NCBI RefSeq assembly: GCF_905147365.1
Contig: NC_056412.1
Coordinates: 10,160,001 to 10,224,000, forward strand
DNA from: Aricia agestis
Lineage: Eukaryota > Arthropoda > Insecta > Lepidoptera > Lycaenidae
Direction of reading: 5' to 3'
DNA: 64,000 nucleotides
Shown here: piece by piece, positions 11,160-23,265 of the stretch
Position numbering within the stretch: the stretch's first letter is position 1
How the letters are laid out: each line of letters opens with the position of its first letter
The notes under the pieces: generated by a model
Database searches by the model: none
The model's input: the letters and a program-made list of their open reading frames with translations, nothing else
Told to the model about the DNA's origin: nothing
Program-made: the position numbers and the translations under genes

Positions 11160-12126
11160 TATGGAATGTTATTATTCGACAAATTTACGAATTTCAAATT
11201 CGAATAATTCGAATATTTTACAAAAGTTTTCGAATAATTCGAATATTATTCGAATAATTCAAAAAATTTCGAAAATGCTGAAAACTCTGAATAAAAGTAA
11301 CAAAAAGCTTCGTACAACGATGTACAACCTATTTTAGTTAATACTATGAAGTAAGCAATTCTTATTTTAACTAAGGCAATAAAAGGAAGGCTGTAAAGTG
11401 TAAGCCGTTTTCGATCGTAGCACCTTTTACTTTTCTCATACTTAGTCTTGCTAGGCAGCAGTTGAGATTATATATTAAGGGTAGTATTTAATTGAGTTAC
11501 TGTAAATTACAGTTTTAAGTATCAAAATTAATAAATTTGGGTTACAAAATTACTATTTGAGCGACTGACTGCGAGTGACGAGAAATTAACAGAACAGCAA
11601 CTTAGAAATATATATTTTGGTTACTTAAAATACAAAATGAGCAGCTTCATAATATTTGAGCGACCTAATAAATGTTTGAGTATCAACGTTACGTCCTTTT
11701 TTTTCAATATTTGGTAATATATTTTTTATACTGAGCGGCATTTTATCTTCAACGAGCTTTTGCCCGCGGCTTCGCTCGCGGTAAGAAGTGTTATTATTAA
11801 TAAATAAATAAAAATAAATATTAATATATACAAACTTTCATCCCCTATTTTAACCCCTTGGAGGTGGAATTGATCAAAATCTTTTCTTAGCGGATGCCTA
11901 CGTCATAACATCTACCTGCCTGCCAAATTTCAGCCCGATCCGTCCAGTGGTTTGGGCTGTGCGTTGATAGATCACTATGTCAATCAGTCAGTCAGTCACC
12001 TTTGAGTTTTATATATTATATAGATTTGCATGTCTTTAGGCAAAATAACGTCTAAATCATGGTTAACGGCGACGATGAATGGTCATAATATACTCATTAG
12101 TTATACTAAAAACAGATTTATATAAT
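11160..12126 (-). mobile_element. Relic of the hAT family found intact at 27132-28379, reverse orientation
   Basis: The left end (tatggaatgttattattcga) and the attcgaataattcgaat-rich terminal region match the right end of the 27132-28379 element read in reverse. Matching continues through tgctaggcagcagttgag (11448 on) and the stretch near 12062-12096 (cggcgacgatgaatggtc). The far terminus is missing, and retroelement fragments sit inside it (11753-12026) and at its edge (12127-12369). It is a broken, non-coding copy. Confidence 0.65.
11753..12026 (+). mobile_element. RTE-like retroelement fragment nested in hAT relic
   Basis: It starts gagcttttgcccgcggcttc and continues through 'gccaaatttcagcccgatcc' and a cagt repeat (11980-11996), ending ttatatattatatagattt. 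These are the conserved landmarks of the lepidopteran 'ccgcggcttcgc' repeat group. Confidence 0.65.
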
Positions 12127-12369
12127 ACTAGCTTTTGCCCGCGGCTTCGCTCGCGTGAAATTCGAAAATCGTGTACAATACGAATATTCTTGCAAATCTC
12201 CTTTAGAAACATGATGTTTTTCCAAGACCAAAAGTAGCCTATGTTACTCTCTATCCTTTCAACTAAGTCGATGCCAAAAACCAAGTCAATTTGTTGCTTC
12301 GTTAGGCTGCGAAGAAAAGACAAACAAACAAACAAACAAATACACTTTCGCATTTATAATATTAGTATG
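12127..12369 (+). mobile_element. Short RTE-like element with both family ends
   Basis: It begins actagcttttgcccgcggct and ends with a (caaa)n run (12320-12340) and cgcatttataatattagtat. Both termini are recognisable in about 240 bp, so this is a short, non-coding unit. Confidence 0.7.
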
Positions 12370-12847
12370 GATAGCTGTTTCCCGCGACTTCGTAGTATAA
12401 TAACGGAAATGGATAATTCTCTCCTTTTTATGGTCCCTTACTCAAATGGTAAAAAACGGAACCCGAGTACAAAGATATAATATCAGCCTGTCCGTCTGTC
12501 CATATCCAGGCAAAGCCTCCCTCATATTTATCAAATGACACTCGAAATCTGTATGTTTCACATGTTTCACTATTAATTAATAACTTAGTTTGTTCCTAAG
12601 GAATACATTGTTTATTTGCCGAACAATAAGGATAAAATCTAATGTTGAATGAAAGTAGGGTACTGTTAATCGCTTAGATTGCGGTTCACGCTTCGTGTAA
12701 TCACTTAGCGGGCCCGCCGCCCTACGCTGACGCGACGCGACGCCCTGCTCCGACGCGACGCCTTGCGCCATGACTCCCAGACGCCCTGAGCCATCGCCTG
12801 CTGACGTCATGTCTTCGAAGACATTATAGATATTTTTGCTTAATTAA

Positions 12848-13330
12848 GGCGCTGTGGTTGTTGCAACTACGTAAAATGGGTTTTTTAAAACACGTTTTTA
12901 GTAAAGGGAATGTCATTATTTAAATATAAAATAAGTACCGTTTTAAAATTGAGAAAATTTCCTATACGCAATGGTATATCAGTACACAATTTGAAAAATT
13001 CTGCTCGATAGAAAAAAATCTCAAAGATGACTGTTATAACGCTGTTTTTCATTCATAATTAAATCATTTTATGGCTAAATTACACACATTCTAGAAAAAA
13101 CAAAAAATGTAGTATATGTGTCGTAACCTAACGTAAACGATTTGATATATTTGATTTGTGTAATACTAAAAACAAAAGGTTTTTACTCCCATTTTCTATT
13201 ATCAAGGCACGCGGCGAGCGCGTAACAGCTACTGTACAAGGTGCGCTGATATGAATGTTATTTTAATGTCCTTAACGTCGATATTCGTACTGACAGACAT
13301 CGACCTGCTTCTTTTAGGGACTACTGGGCC
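12848..13330 (+). mobile_element. TTAA-flanked MITE, copy 1
   Basis: The 483-bp segment is nearly identical to 28451-28929. Both copies are bounded by TTAA (12844-12847 and 13331-13334 here), the target duplication typical of piggyBac and Kolobok elements. Ends read ggcgctgtgg and ctactgggcc; the terminal inverted match is only about 3 bp. There is no open frame of note, so it must move in trans, if at all. Confidence 0.75.
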
Positions 13331-14725
13331 TTAACGTTGTGCGCTTTTAGGGTATAATGAACTTTTGTGACTCAAAATTATTGTTATCTATGTTTTTTAA
13401 AACAATCAAAGACGCCTTTTCTTTGCCAACAGTCCAACTTTTTCAAAAAAGTCGTTTGATCGACTTCTATAGGATATCGAAGATCTCTTGAAATTTTATA
13501 TCATGATTCATGTAGTACGGAGTACCTACTTTGTACCAAGTTTCAAGGAGCGAACAGTAAGTTAATGGTAATGTTGATCTAGGTTTTGATAAATTATTCA
13601 AATTTCACGCTAGTCAATTCTATGTGTTACAAGCAAATTATTGCTAAGTACGTCTCTTCGGATTACTGCGCTCCGCGTTAACTGCGACTAATGTGTGAAG
13701 GGCGTGACATTCGATACGGTGCTATGGCGATATCGCGTGGGACACTGACGGGCGATTGAATGGCGCACCGTGACCTGCTATCCCACGGGACTGGTACCAA
13801 TTCGGGAACCATGGGATACTTGGTGTTCTCGATATACTGTCGCCTTGTTGATGTCATTCGATGTTTCAAAGTCGCAAAACTTATTGAGATGGTCATGTTT
13901 TTGTTAAGTAAATATTTTGGGACCACAAAAAGAAATAACTTTTTTTATTCTCACTCAATTAAAAGTAAGAAGAAAAAATTTCTAAACAAGATCCGAAAGT
14001 GAATTCCAGAAGTGGCGAAATAAAGCCTGAAACCGTAAAAAAACAGAACTAGCGTGAAATTAACTATCATTTTTTCTATAGTCACAAATAACTAAACAGT
14101 TTAGTAACTGTTTACTTATCTGCGTAATACGAAGCATGAATTGACTTAACTTAATTGACTACTTTAAAATGTAGCTTTGATATTTTTTGATAAACACAAT
14201 TACAAATCCCCAGGCGCGGGCGCCCCGTACACAGTAAACTTTCTCACATTCAAATAGTTGTAGCGGGGGCGCACTTGATCCCATGGTATCTCAAGGGACA
14301 AAACAACTATCACTGGCTAAATGAAAAATAATTGCGTGGGACTTCGTCGTTTTATTGTCTGTCTGGTGATCTGGGGATTGTTCAGTCGCTAATTATCGTG
14401 GGTACTGGGTATGTTCTTTTAACTCAAAATACAAAAGTTGAGAAGACGCTGCGTTAGTATGACAATTAAGATACCGATTACCGATGCTGGAACAACGTCA
14501 TTTCACGTTTGTTAGAGAATGACGCAACATTCTCGTACGATTGTTTGAGTCTCAAAACTGTTTCGTGGTACGGGCCCAGCTTCGTTCGATCCAGTTCATT
14601 TCATATTAAAATACAAAATAGTATTCTCAAGATATATCAAACCAACAACATTGGCATCATTGGTATTTTGATAGGAAACGGACTGGATCGAACAATTTGT
14701 TTAAGTAATATTATTTTGAAAAGAT

Positions 14726-15605
14726 AAAACCGACTTCAAAATTGTACGTAATTCAGAATTAAAAATTCCCTATCTCAAAAACTACTGAACCGATTGTGTT
14801 TAAATTTACAGCATTCCCTAAGTTGATCAATACCTAGTACAACAAAGAAGAATGAAAGTTGAGTACAGAATTCTTTGAGGTTCAATCGAATTTATAAAAA
14901 AAAGCACTAATGAAGAATAAGAATTATTACATACTTTTTAGATCATTTTAAGAATATTGTTTCTACCTTAGAAGTCGGTTTCAATATTTTGTTAAAAAAT
15001 AATAATTTTACTCTTTTTAGCTATCTACAAGACAAAGGCTTTATGCGTAGATAACCACTACGAATGTTAACTATCCATAATGTTATATTACTGTAATACG
15101 CGATGCTGCAATTTCCAAACTTTTATCTCTACTAGTTCGAGTTCTGTTTAGTGCCTTTGGATCAAGAGACACCTTCGTACGAAATTTCACTACGTGTGTT
15201 TTGATAAATTTCAAGGATTCCCCTCGATTGCTCATGGATCCCATCATCAGATCACCACTTTCGTAATTGTTATGCAAAATTAAGATTATATCCTACACAA
15301 CAACACAAGAATTTTGAAAATCGGTCCACAAACAGCGAAATAATCATCAAAAATATCTGCTTCGATGAAAAATCAAAATCACTATAATATGTTTTCATAC
15401 AAATTTTAAGGAGTCGATTCCTCACGGATCTTATCATCAGATCACCACTTTTGTAAACATGGTACCAAATTCGGATTCAACCCTGTACAGCAACAAAAGA
15501 ATTATGAAAATCGATCTACAAACGGCGAAGTTATGGTAGAACATACAAAAAAATATATACAGACGAACATAATATTATCACCTCCTCCTTTTTGGAAGTC
15601 GGTTA
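14726..15605. mobile_element. 'AACCGACTT' element with inverted ends
   Basis: The left end aaaaccgacttcaaaattgt faces an inverted right end ttttggaagtcggtta. An internal gaagtcggtttcaa (14971 on) suggests two tandem or nested units. Related ends are at 5429, 49235-49536 and 57782-57948. It contains two diverged direct repeats with 'cagatcaccacttt' (15248 and 15439). There is no coding region; superfamily unknown. Confidence 0.6.
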
Positions 15606-17934
15606 ATTTTTTTTAAATAACAGTTCTTAGAACAATTAAGGTCATTAGGCTAACCTTACCTAAAGTAGACGATTAAGTCTCAAAGAAGAAAATAGATATT
15701 GATCCAATAATACATAAGAGTTTCTATAAGAGGAGAATATTTTATGGGAAATAATACATAAGAGGCTGCATCATTTCGCGCGTATCTCGGCAACTTTATG
15801 GGGGAGACATAGGAGACTTGTCAAAAACTATCATACCACGGTTATTTATGGGTATGAAATTGCAAGGGACGGAATTTATTTCGTTTAAGTGTACTAAAAT
15901 GTACGTTTTGCTTCATTTTATTAGTCGTGAGTTATTATGTTTTGTTGTAAATTACTTTTGTCTTGGAAATGTACTGTGATCGAAAATATACATTTTAAAA
16001 TTATTCATATTATTAACAGTTATGATATTGTTAAATATTGAAGTCATAGACGTATAATATTATTTTAAGTTGAAGCTATTGTTAGATTGGTAAGTATTGC
16101 ATATTTTCTGAAATCCACTACAGTAGGTACAACATGTACGAGTATTAACATGTGAATATTATACTAGCAACATATTTTGTATGCTTTAACACGATTTTGT
16201 AAGTTCTTTCTTAAGGGTTTTTTTGGCTGGGAATTACTTTCAAGCGTGGTTGTTTGTTAACGTCAAAAATTTACCCAATCAAGTAACATTTTTGTGAATA
16301 TTGAAAATATAAACCAACTCCTGTCAAAAGGGCCTAAGTTTAAACTTGTATATCATCGAGTGATTTTGCTAACCAACTGATCTAAAACATACGATACATG
16401 GAAGCACTTAATAGATGCAATTTTTGCAAAGTCAAGTGAAATGTATGAAGTCGTCAGTAAATCGTGGCAATTGTCAGAAGCATTACTTTAATTTGGTCGC
16501 ACTTGCCATCACAATGACTTCTCTCTCGCGCCATTTAGCAGGGGACGGGGCAAGTGGCTCTTCCCCACTCGCGACTCATTTGATACTCACTCCGTTTATT
16601 CACTAAATAATAGTGCATCTGGCTAAGTGAAATATTATTGTAATTATACTACTCGTAAAGATAAAATATTCTGTTTCGAATGTAGTATTTGGTTAACGTT
16701 ACCATACATTTTCCTTTTTTTTATTTACTATTTCTAGACTTAAGATTGGTATTTCATTGATATATTCGATATAATAATTTTTTGGTATATTTAGTATATT
16801 ATCTACTCCACGGACCTACTAAATAAATAGTTTTCAGATATAAAAATTTTACATACCAATATTTAACTCGAATTTGTAAGTTTAGATAAAAATAAATTTA
16901 TCTAAATTATGCTGTATGTAATACTGATGATCAGTGACTTTTATTCCCAATTCAATCATACCAAATTTAAAGCTTCTGTTTTAGGAAATGCAATTCATCT
17001 CTTATCGTCCTTACCGATGTCCTATTTATCAGTAGATCGCAACATCTGTCGATGCGTATCAGTAATTTGTCGTGTCACGTCACGTGCCGGTAGATCGCTG
17101 ATTACGGCATTGTCTGCGGAAGTGCGCGCGCGCACACTCATCCGTCAATATCGATCTGCAACAATTTTAATTGCAACTAGGGGAGATGGCATGTTAGATT
17201 AGAGCTGAGATTATAATTAATTTATTTTTCAATGAATATAGTTATAATTTGGCGTGATCACAAAAAGGTTACTAAAATAATAATTGTAAACTTTTTCAGT
17301 CAATAAAACAAATCAGTTAAATATTGTGTCTCTTCACTCATGACTCATGAGAAACAAAAATAAAATTAAATATGGATTATAACAATTTTTAATATAAAAC
17401 TGAACAGTTGGAATGTAAATCTATTTATTCCGCATTAGTTTTTTTCAATAAGCCCACGAAGCTCCAAATCCTATGCGTTAAACCGATGTATTAAACAGTT
17501 AACGAGATAATCATGAACTGTCGGACTCTTTTTAACACTATTAACGCTGAATGGATGAACGAACTATGCTGAGGTAATGGACCGAACATCAGTCGGGGCG
17601 CATCTGTCGAGTTGGTTTTATGATTTTTGTCATGCAGTCGTCATTAAAAATTTATCAGACAGCATGTTACATGACTTTACGGTTCCTACACTTTTTGTTG
17701 TCCTCGTTATTTATGACTCTATTTTATGATATTTATTTTTAATTAAAATGTAGTTTTGGAGGCGTCACTGATATTAAATAATGATACACACGAAATCAAC
17801 TTGTTTTTGTATAACTTTACTAGCTGTTGCCCGCGACTTCGTCCGCGTGGACTTCAGTTTATAGCGCGCGATGTCAACAAAATTTGTGACAAATTTAAAA
17901 ACTTTTTAAAACCCTGGTAAGTGGTACCCCTCTT

Positions 17935-18009
17935 AGGGCCGCGCTACACCGGAATGGCAGCGCTGAAAGTGCTCGCCTCGCCGCTGCCATTCCGGTGTAG
18001 CGCGGCCCT
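17935..18009. mobile_element. Tiny fold-back element with perfect 28-bp arms
   Basis: Arm 17935-17962 is exactly complementary to 17982-18009, leaving a 19-nt loop. The arms are GC-rich (agggccgcgctacaccggaa..) in an AT-rich setting. It sits inside an RTE-like fragment, consistent with a recent MITE insertion. Confidence 0.75.
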
Positions 18010-18585
18010 TAATTAATCAAAATACCCAAAAACAGCTGTGCAGTGTGCACATAATCTATACTAATAATATAAATGCGAAAGTATCTCTGTCTGTCTGTCT
18101 GTCAGTCTCGCTTTCACGCCAAACGCCAAAACTACCGAACCGAAACAATAATATAATTATAATAAAGTAAGTATGATTAGTTCTGTTACAATAATGAAGT
18201 AAAAAATAAAACGCCATCTATTTTCATATATTAGAATTAAAATGTTGATTGCATTGATATATTTTCTGGATGGAATATAGGCCAACACGGTACACTCGAA
18301 CTCCTTAGAAATGCAGTAGGAGTTCTATAAGTTAAGATAGATTGATTATTATTATACCAAGTGATAATATTATTAAACATAATATTCTAACGTATTAAAA
18401 ACTATAAACAAAAACATAATAACTAATAAGTATGATTAGTTCTATGTTACAATGAAGTAAAAAATAAAACGCCATCTGTTGAATCGTATTAGAACTAAAA
18501 TGTTCATTGCATCGATATATTTCTGGATTTTTTATAATATTATACATAAAATATATTTAAGATTTTTGAAATATTATTTTAATAC

Positions 18586-18690
18586 ACATCCAAGACCCAG
18601 GAACATTGAAAACTTTTTGTTCCGCCTGCGGGACTCGAACCCAGGACCCCCGGGATGAGCGCTGGCCACGCGCAATGCCAATTAATTTTC
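18586..18690 (-). mobile_element. tRNA-derived SINE head, second family
   Basis: Read in reverse it has a B box ggttcgagtcc and continues ggcggaacaaaaagttttca and gttcctgggtcttggatgtg. The copy at 57154-57300 has the same order of motifs. It is truncated at the tRNA 5' side. Confidence 0.65.
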
Positions 18691-18816
18691 ATCGATATTT
18701 TCATGGAAATAAGATATTTTCCCACATCAAAATGTAGCCTATGTCCTTTCTCAGACTCTAGAATAACTGTGTACAAAATTTCATTGCAATCGGTTCAGAG
18801 TTTTGGCGTGAAAGCG

Positions 18817-18847
<31 letters not shown>

Positions 18848-19259
18848 GATACTTTCACATTTATAATATTAGTATAGAGTATAGATTAACATGGTTATGG
18901 AACTAAGTACCTACTCGTATATAGTGAATTAAAAAATATAGTTAAGTTATTAATTATTAAAGATATGACGAATATCTAACAGAAATTAATACGTATACGG
19001 TATACCTACTTTTCGAAGACTAAAAGTCTATCATCTTTGAAGTCAAGCTTTAGGCAAGTTTATTTTTTAAACTTTTCCATAGAATTCAGAATAGTAAACA
19101 AGCAATATGGTACGTTACATAAATCTCAAATACTTGTAAGTCTGAATTTATTAAACTGATTGGATTGAGTTACTATTATGTTTATTTTAAAATAATCATT
19201 CTATCGACTCATACTCGCACACGACGAGTTAACAAAATAAAGCTAAACCCTAATAAAAT

Positions 19260-19680
19260 ACGATGATCAGGACAGGACACCTGTCGCGCTAAACAGCATC
19301 GTATAGTGGACATACGGCCTAAACAAACCCGGCCTCATCTCTTTATTATGACGTGTTAATCCCGGATTATCAGCAAATGTTAACACATGTTACCAGTAAA
19401 AAATGTACTCCTTTAAAACGGCACAACGATCGAGGGCGGGATAACTAAAAATAAGCCTTTTTAATTCGCGATAAGATCTATTTTCGCGGGGGGTCGGAGG
19501 TGGGTCTATCGGCTGAGTTATCGAGGGTAGCTAATATTATTCCAGGGCGTTCGGTGTTGCCTTTTCATCCGCTAAGTATAAACAGGGGGGTGTGCCGCCT
19601 GCCGACTGCCGGCGTTTGATCGCCGCATCGCCCATTGATTAACTTCGCGCCAGCCATTATAGGGTAAATAGCATGATTCA
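19260..19680. promoter_or_regulatory. Unique GC-rich island with palindromic TAATCC site
   Basis: This non-repetitive stretch contains TAATCCCGGATTA (19357-19369), a perfect palindrome of two TAATCC half sites. Such sites suit Lys50 homeodomains (Otx, Pitx, Goosecoid). A GC-rich core follows at 19484-19640. It is the best-looking enhancer candidate in the intron, but this rests on composition and one motif. Confidence 0.35.
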
Positions 19681-20242
19681 ATTCGAGTTACTTGAAGCTC
19701 CGCGATTATTTTGATGATCTTTTAATAATGTTATATTGTTATTGTGTTTATAAAGCTTATAGATCAGTTGGTACATCGATTTTCGTTTATGTACTAACTT
19801 TTGTTAAGAAATTTTTAATCACTACTTACTAAAATAAATAGTTAGGCCATCCCCCGAGCAAACAATCTTGACCATACATTTAACGCGTTGCCGAGATCGC
19901 ACCAAAATCCTATTTTTTTACTTATCTTAGTTCAAAATATATCTAAAAAAAATTAAAACGGGGAATATGTCGTTAATGAAATTGTCTATCTATTATCGTG
20001 TGTTTCAAATAAACGTAATTTGTAAATACTAGGGAGATGTTGAAAGTATGCTTCAATTTTAAATGAATTGGTAATACCACAGAATAGATAATAGTACAAG
20101 TACAGATTAAGTCTCACTGCTTTGATGTTCACAAATGCCGCCGTTTTATGTGCCTACATAAGTATTATTAACAACGGACCGCACGCGAGCAGCCGACATT
20201 GAGCTCTCTGGCGCCGCGCAAAGGTCGACTTTATTCCACACC

Positions 20243-20711
20243 AATGGGCATTGTCCAAAAAAAAATCACATGTACATTTTATATTTTTTTCGTTAAAATA
20301 GGGTATTTTAAGAATACAAATTAAATAGTTTTGAAATTCATTGGCTAGTTTTTTCTCAATAAATTTTTAAAGTTTCACTCTGACGTCATCATCGGCGGCC
20401 AATAATTGACCTCTGCAATATGTTTTTTCCTTTCAATCTTATTTATAATGGCTGGTTCCTCAAATGCAAGTTCTCATTATGTGAAAGCTGATACGAGAAG
20501 CTTACCAAAAGTTCGAAACGTAATGTTGGTCGAATGTATTGCTAATTTAACGCCAGTGAAGGTCAAACAAAGGTTAAACATATTTGTGCAAAAATATAAG
20601 TAACTAATGGGTATTTTTTTCGTTTATATACAGAAAAACGATCACTGGACCTTATTCCTCGAAATGTTTTTGTAATTAGCAAAATTAAAAAAAAAATGGA
20701 CAATCCCCATT
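20243..20711 (+). mobile_element. 469-bp DNA transposon with 15-bp TIRs and 7-bp target duplication
   Basis: Left end aatgggcattgtcca and right end tggacaatccccatt are inverted repeats with one mismatch. Both are flanked by ccacacc (20236-20242 and 20712-20718). A 65-codon frame (20406-20603) has a basic stretch SLPKVRNVML and could be the remains of a transposase N terminus; I do not recognise the family. A 7-bp duplication does not fit hAT (8), piggyBac (TTAA) or Tc1 (TA). Confidence 0.7.
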
Positions 20712-21119
20712 CCACACCTTGTCAGATATTCCGAAAATAGGGTTGTCAAAATCAAATAAGTATAAATACCACGCAAGGCACATACGGAAACTGTTATACC
20801 TACCTATTAGGTAAATGAATACCGAACATATAAATCAGTTTACACAGACACGGCACGTGATTTTCTTTTGATGTAAGTAGGTAATTAGGTATGGATTATG
20901 TTATTATGTATAACGTATATGCAGCTACCACCTATGACCTACCCCCTTTTTTAAATAAGTATATTTATTATAATTATAAAACATTAATTGTCTGTATATT
21001 TAATAACATTATTGTCATAGATTTAGGTACCATGACAGTAGATAAGTACTTATATATAAATTTGCTATTTTTTCATTGTCCCAACAATCGGCTGCTTTTT
21101 TTGATAAGTTTTGCCAATT

Positions 21120-21255
21120 AAAATGACACTGCGTAGGAGGCGCGCGCGTGCGCCACGAGTCAGTTCGCGGCAACCATTGAATCGCCCCGACGCGACGTCG
21201 GGGAGTCTCGTATGTACTTGTAGCTCGGCGGCGGAACGGCGGAGTGACACCCCCC
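21120..21255. promoter_or_regulatory. CpG-rich unique island
   Basis: This is a short stretch dense in CpG with the palindrome ccccgacgcgacgtcgggg (21186-21204). No coding support on either strand. Possibly regulatory. Confidence 0.25.
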
Positions 21256-21477
21256 TGCTATTACTTTGGAGGCTAATATTATGAGTATAATAAACAAAAA
21301 TAGAAAGGAATGTTGATATACTGAAGATTATTGCTGTATTTTTATTATAACTTTGTAGCTTTCAAATTATGAGTTTATAAGACTCTAAATACGGTAAATT
21401 ACGGAATCTCCGTAGGGGAAGGCTCTTAAGTTTTTGTTCCTCACAAAAACTTACAAGCTTGTCTTGCGTGCTACACA

Positions 21478-21530
21478 GGTCGTAGCAACAGAACAGCGGC
21501 TGGAGCTGCTACGCCGCGCTACGAGACCAA
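21478..21530. repeat. CTACG/CGTAG patch
   Basis: This is a small member of the patch group described at 3961-4066 (cgtagcaacag, gctgctacgccgcgctacg). Confidence 0.4.
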
Positions 21531-21689
21531 ATGCGCCGAGAAATGTTGCTATTGATATACTGTCTTAGGAAAAATAAGTAGGCGTAAATTTCAACTTCTA
21601 TGTTAACGCTCTTCGATCGTCTGCAAAGAGTCGCATCTATCCTAATTAAACAGTAATATTTACATTTACATAATATATATTATCTTGAA

Positions 21690-21850
21690 TATAAGGTAAG
21701 ATCAAAGTGGGCAGGCCGAGGTCGGGCCTGAGGCCGGGTAAATATTTGTCCCGGGCTAATGAATACAATTAGATCATTCCGCGCGGCCTGACTCGTTCCG
21801 CCCGGCTGGCCGGCCGCCCCCGGCGCTCGGCGTCTACAGAGGTCACACCT
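21690..21850. promoter_or_regulatory. GC-rich island with TCF-like and TAAT sites
   Basis: It contains atcaaag (21702-21708), the TCF/LEF core, TAAT cores near 21757-21770, and a GC-rich block at 21780-21835. It is not repeated elsewhere in the window. Enhancer function is inferred only. Confidence 0.25.
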
Positions 21851-23039
21851 TCACAAATATGCGGTCCACTGCAGATTTGTTCAACTTATTATTTCAATTT
21901 GTCTTATTCTATTGTATTTTTCGAATAATTTCGTCATAAAAGCCATCTGGCTGTTCAAAATTTAGTATTTAGAATTCCTTTGCCACGAGATACGTCTTAA
22001 CTGGTAAAGATAGAACATTCTTTGAGTTTTAATTCAAATTAACTAAAGTTTCTAGTAACATAAGTAAATTGGAATTATTGTAGACTGATCCCGTCAGTTC
22101 AATTTTTTGGGAATATTTTGATATTTGAAGTTCAAGTTCAATCTTACGATAGCTTTTCTTGTGTTAATTTTTTTTTCGTCGAATATGTTATATGACTGTA
22201 ACGTGGTGGCTGGTGCAATATTCTAAGTTTTATTCTTGTAAGTAACAAAAACTAGAGATAATATTACATTATGTTAAACCTCAGTAATTTTCAGCCTTTT
22301 ACGGCAATTCCAGAGTCCAGCCAAGCAAAATAGAAACTAAATCGCAACTTCTGCACTACACGAAGCGAATTCCACGGTAAAGTTTTAGCAGTTTCCGAGC
22401 AAAGACAAACGGGGCGAGTTAGTCGTACACTGAATACATTAGCCGTGTTGACTGTCGCCACATGGCGTCTTGTTTATTTTAATACTCCACCATTGTTGCT
22501 TGCCACTATTTGCCGAATGAGTGCCCCATGTGTGACACCGGACAAAATATAAACAGGGTCTTACGAAAATGTTTGCCGAATATAACGCTATTTTCGTATT
22601 TTCGTTGCTGCAACTTTCATACTATTGCAATAACAAAATTGTATTGCTTTAGACACGGTGTAACTTTGTAGCAAGTTGAAAATTTAAATGTTGATTATTA
22701 TATTTCCCTTGCTGGCCATTTGGAGGCAGCAAATAGCTACCACAAAAAAGTTTCTATGGTAGCGAAAAGAAAGTACGAAAATTTCTTTTTTAAAGAATTT
22801 GAAGAAAATCTGTTCTTTTGCTCCTAAAGTCTGAGTATTTCAATTTTTTTTATTTCCGATACTAAGTCTGCTGTTTGGTCTTTATAATATAATTTTTGGT
22901 ATTCAAACTTGTGTTTTTGACATTCTTTAGAACACATTGCAAAATAACTATCACAATCCTATTCTTACAAGCTCCAAGCGCGGACAATTTAATAATATCA
23001 GTAACATTAATAGATATCGCCACTTTAATAATAATAGAA

Positions 23040-23265
23040 TAGAGATTTGGGGCGACTATGATATAGCGACGTGTGATTGGAGTTACATCTGGGAGTGCAT
23101 CTCTTGTTTAATTACATTTGCCGTGACTCGGAGCGCCCCCGGTGCCTCGGCCTCTGCAATTCGGTTCATTTGCGAAGTGCACTGTCCGACTCCCTGCGCT
23201 TAATTGCCCGTGCCCCACTATGCCCCAATCGTGCTCGGTGCCCCGTCATTGATTGACAATAACTT
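23040..23265. promoter_or_regulatory. Moderately GC-rich unique island
   Basis: It is non-repetitive, with ttaattacat (23107 on) and a GC-rich centre (23128-23150). Two adjoining open frames over it look like chance. Possible regulatory element. Confidence 0.2.

Larger units (their letters stand above)
17819..18888. mobile_element. Composite of retroelement fragments enclosed by inverted RTE-like tails
   Basis: A + strand head (actagctgttgcccgcgact) is followed by a fold-back insertion (17935-18009). Then comes a reverse RTE tail (18058-18150, with (tctg)n), a direct duplication sharing 'taagtatgattagttct' and 'aaaacgccatct' (18166 and about 18428), a reverse SINE (18586-18690) and a + strand RTE tail with (acag)n (18822-18846) ending tataatattagtatagag. 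It appears to be built by successive insertions. Confidence 0.6.
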
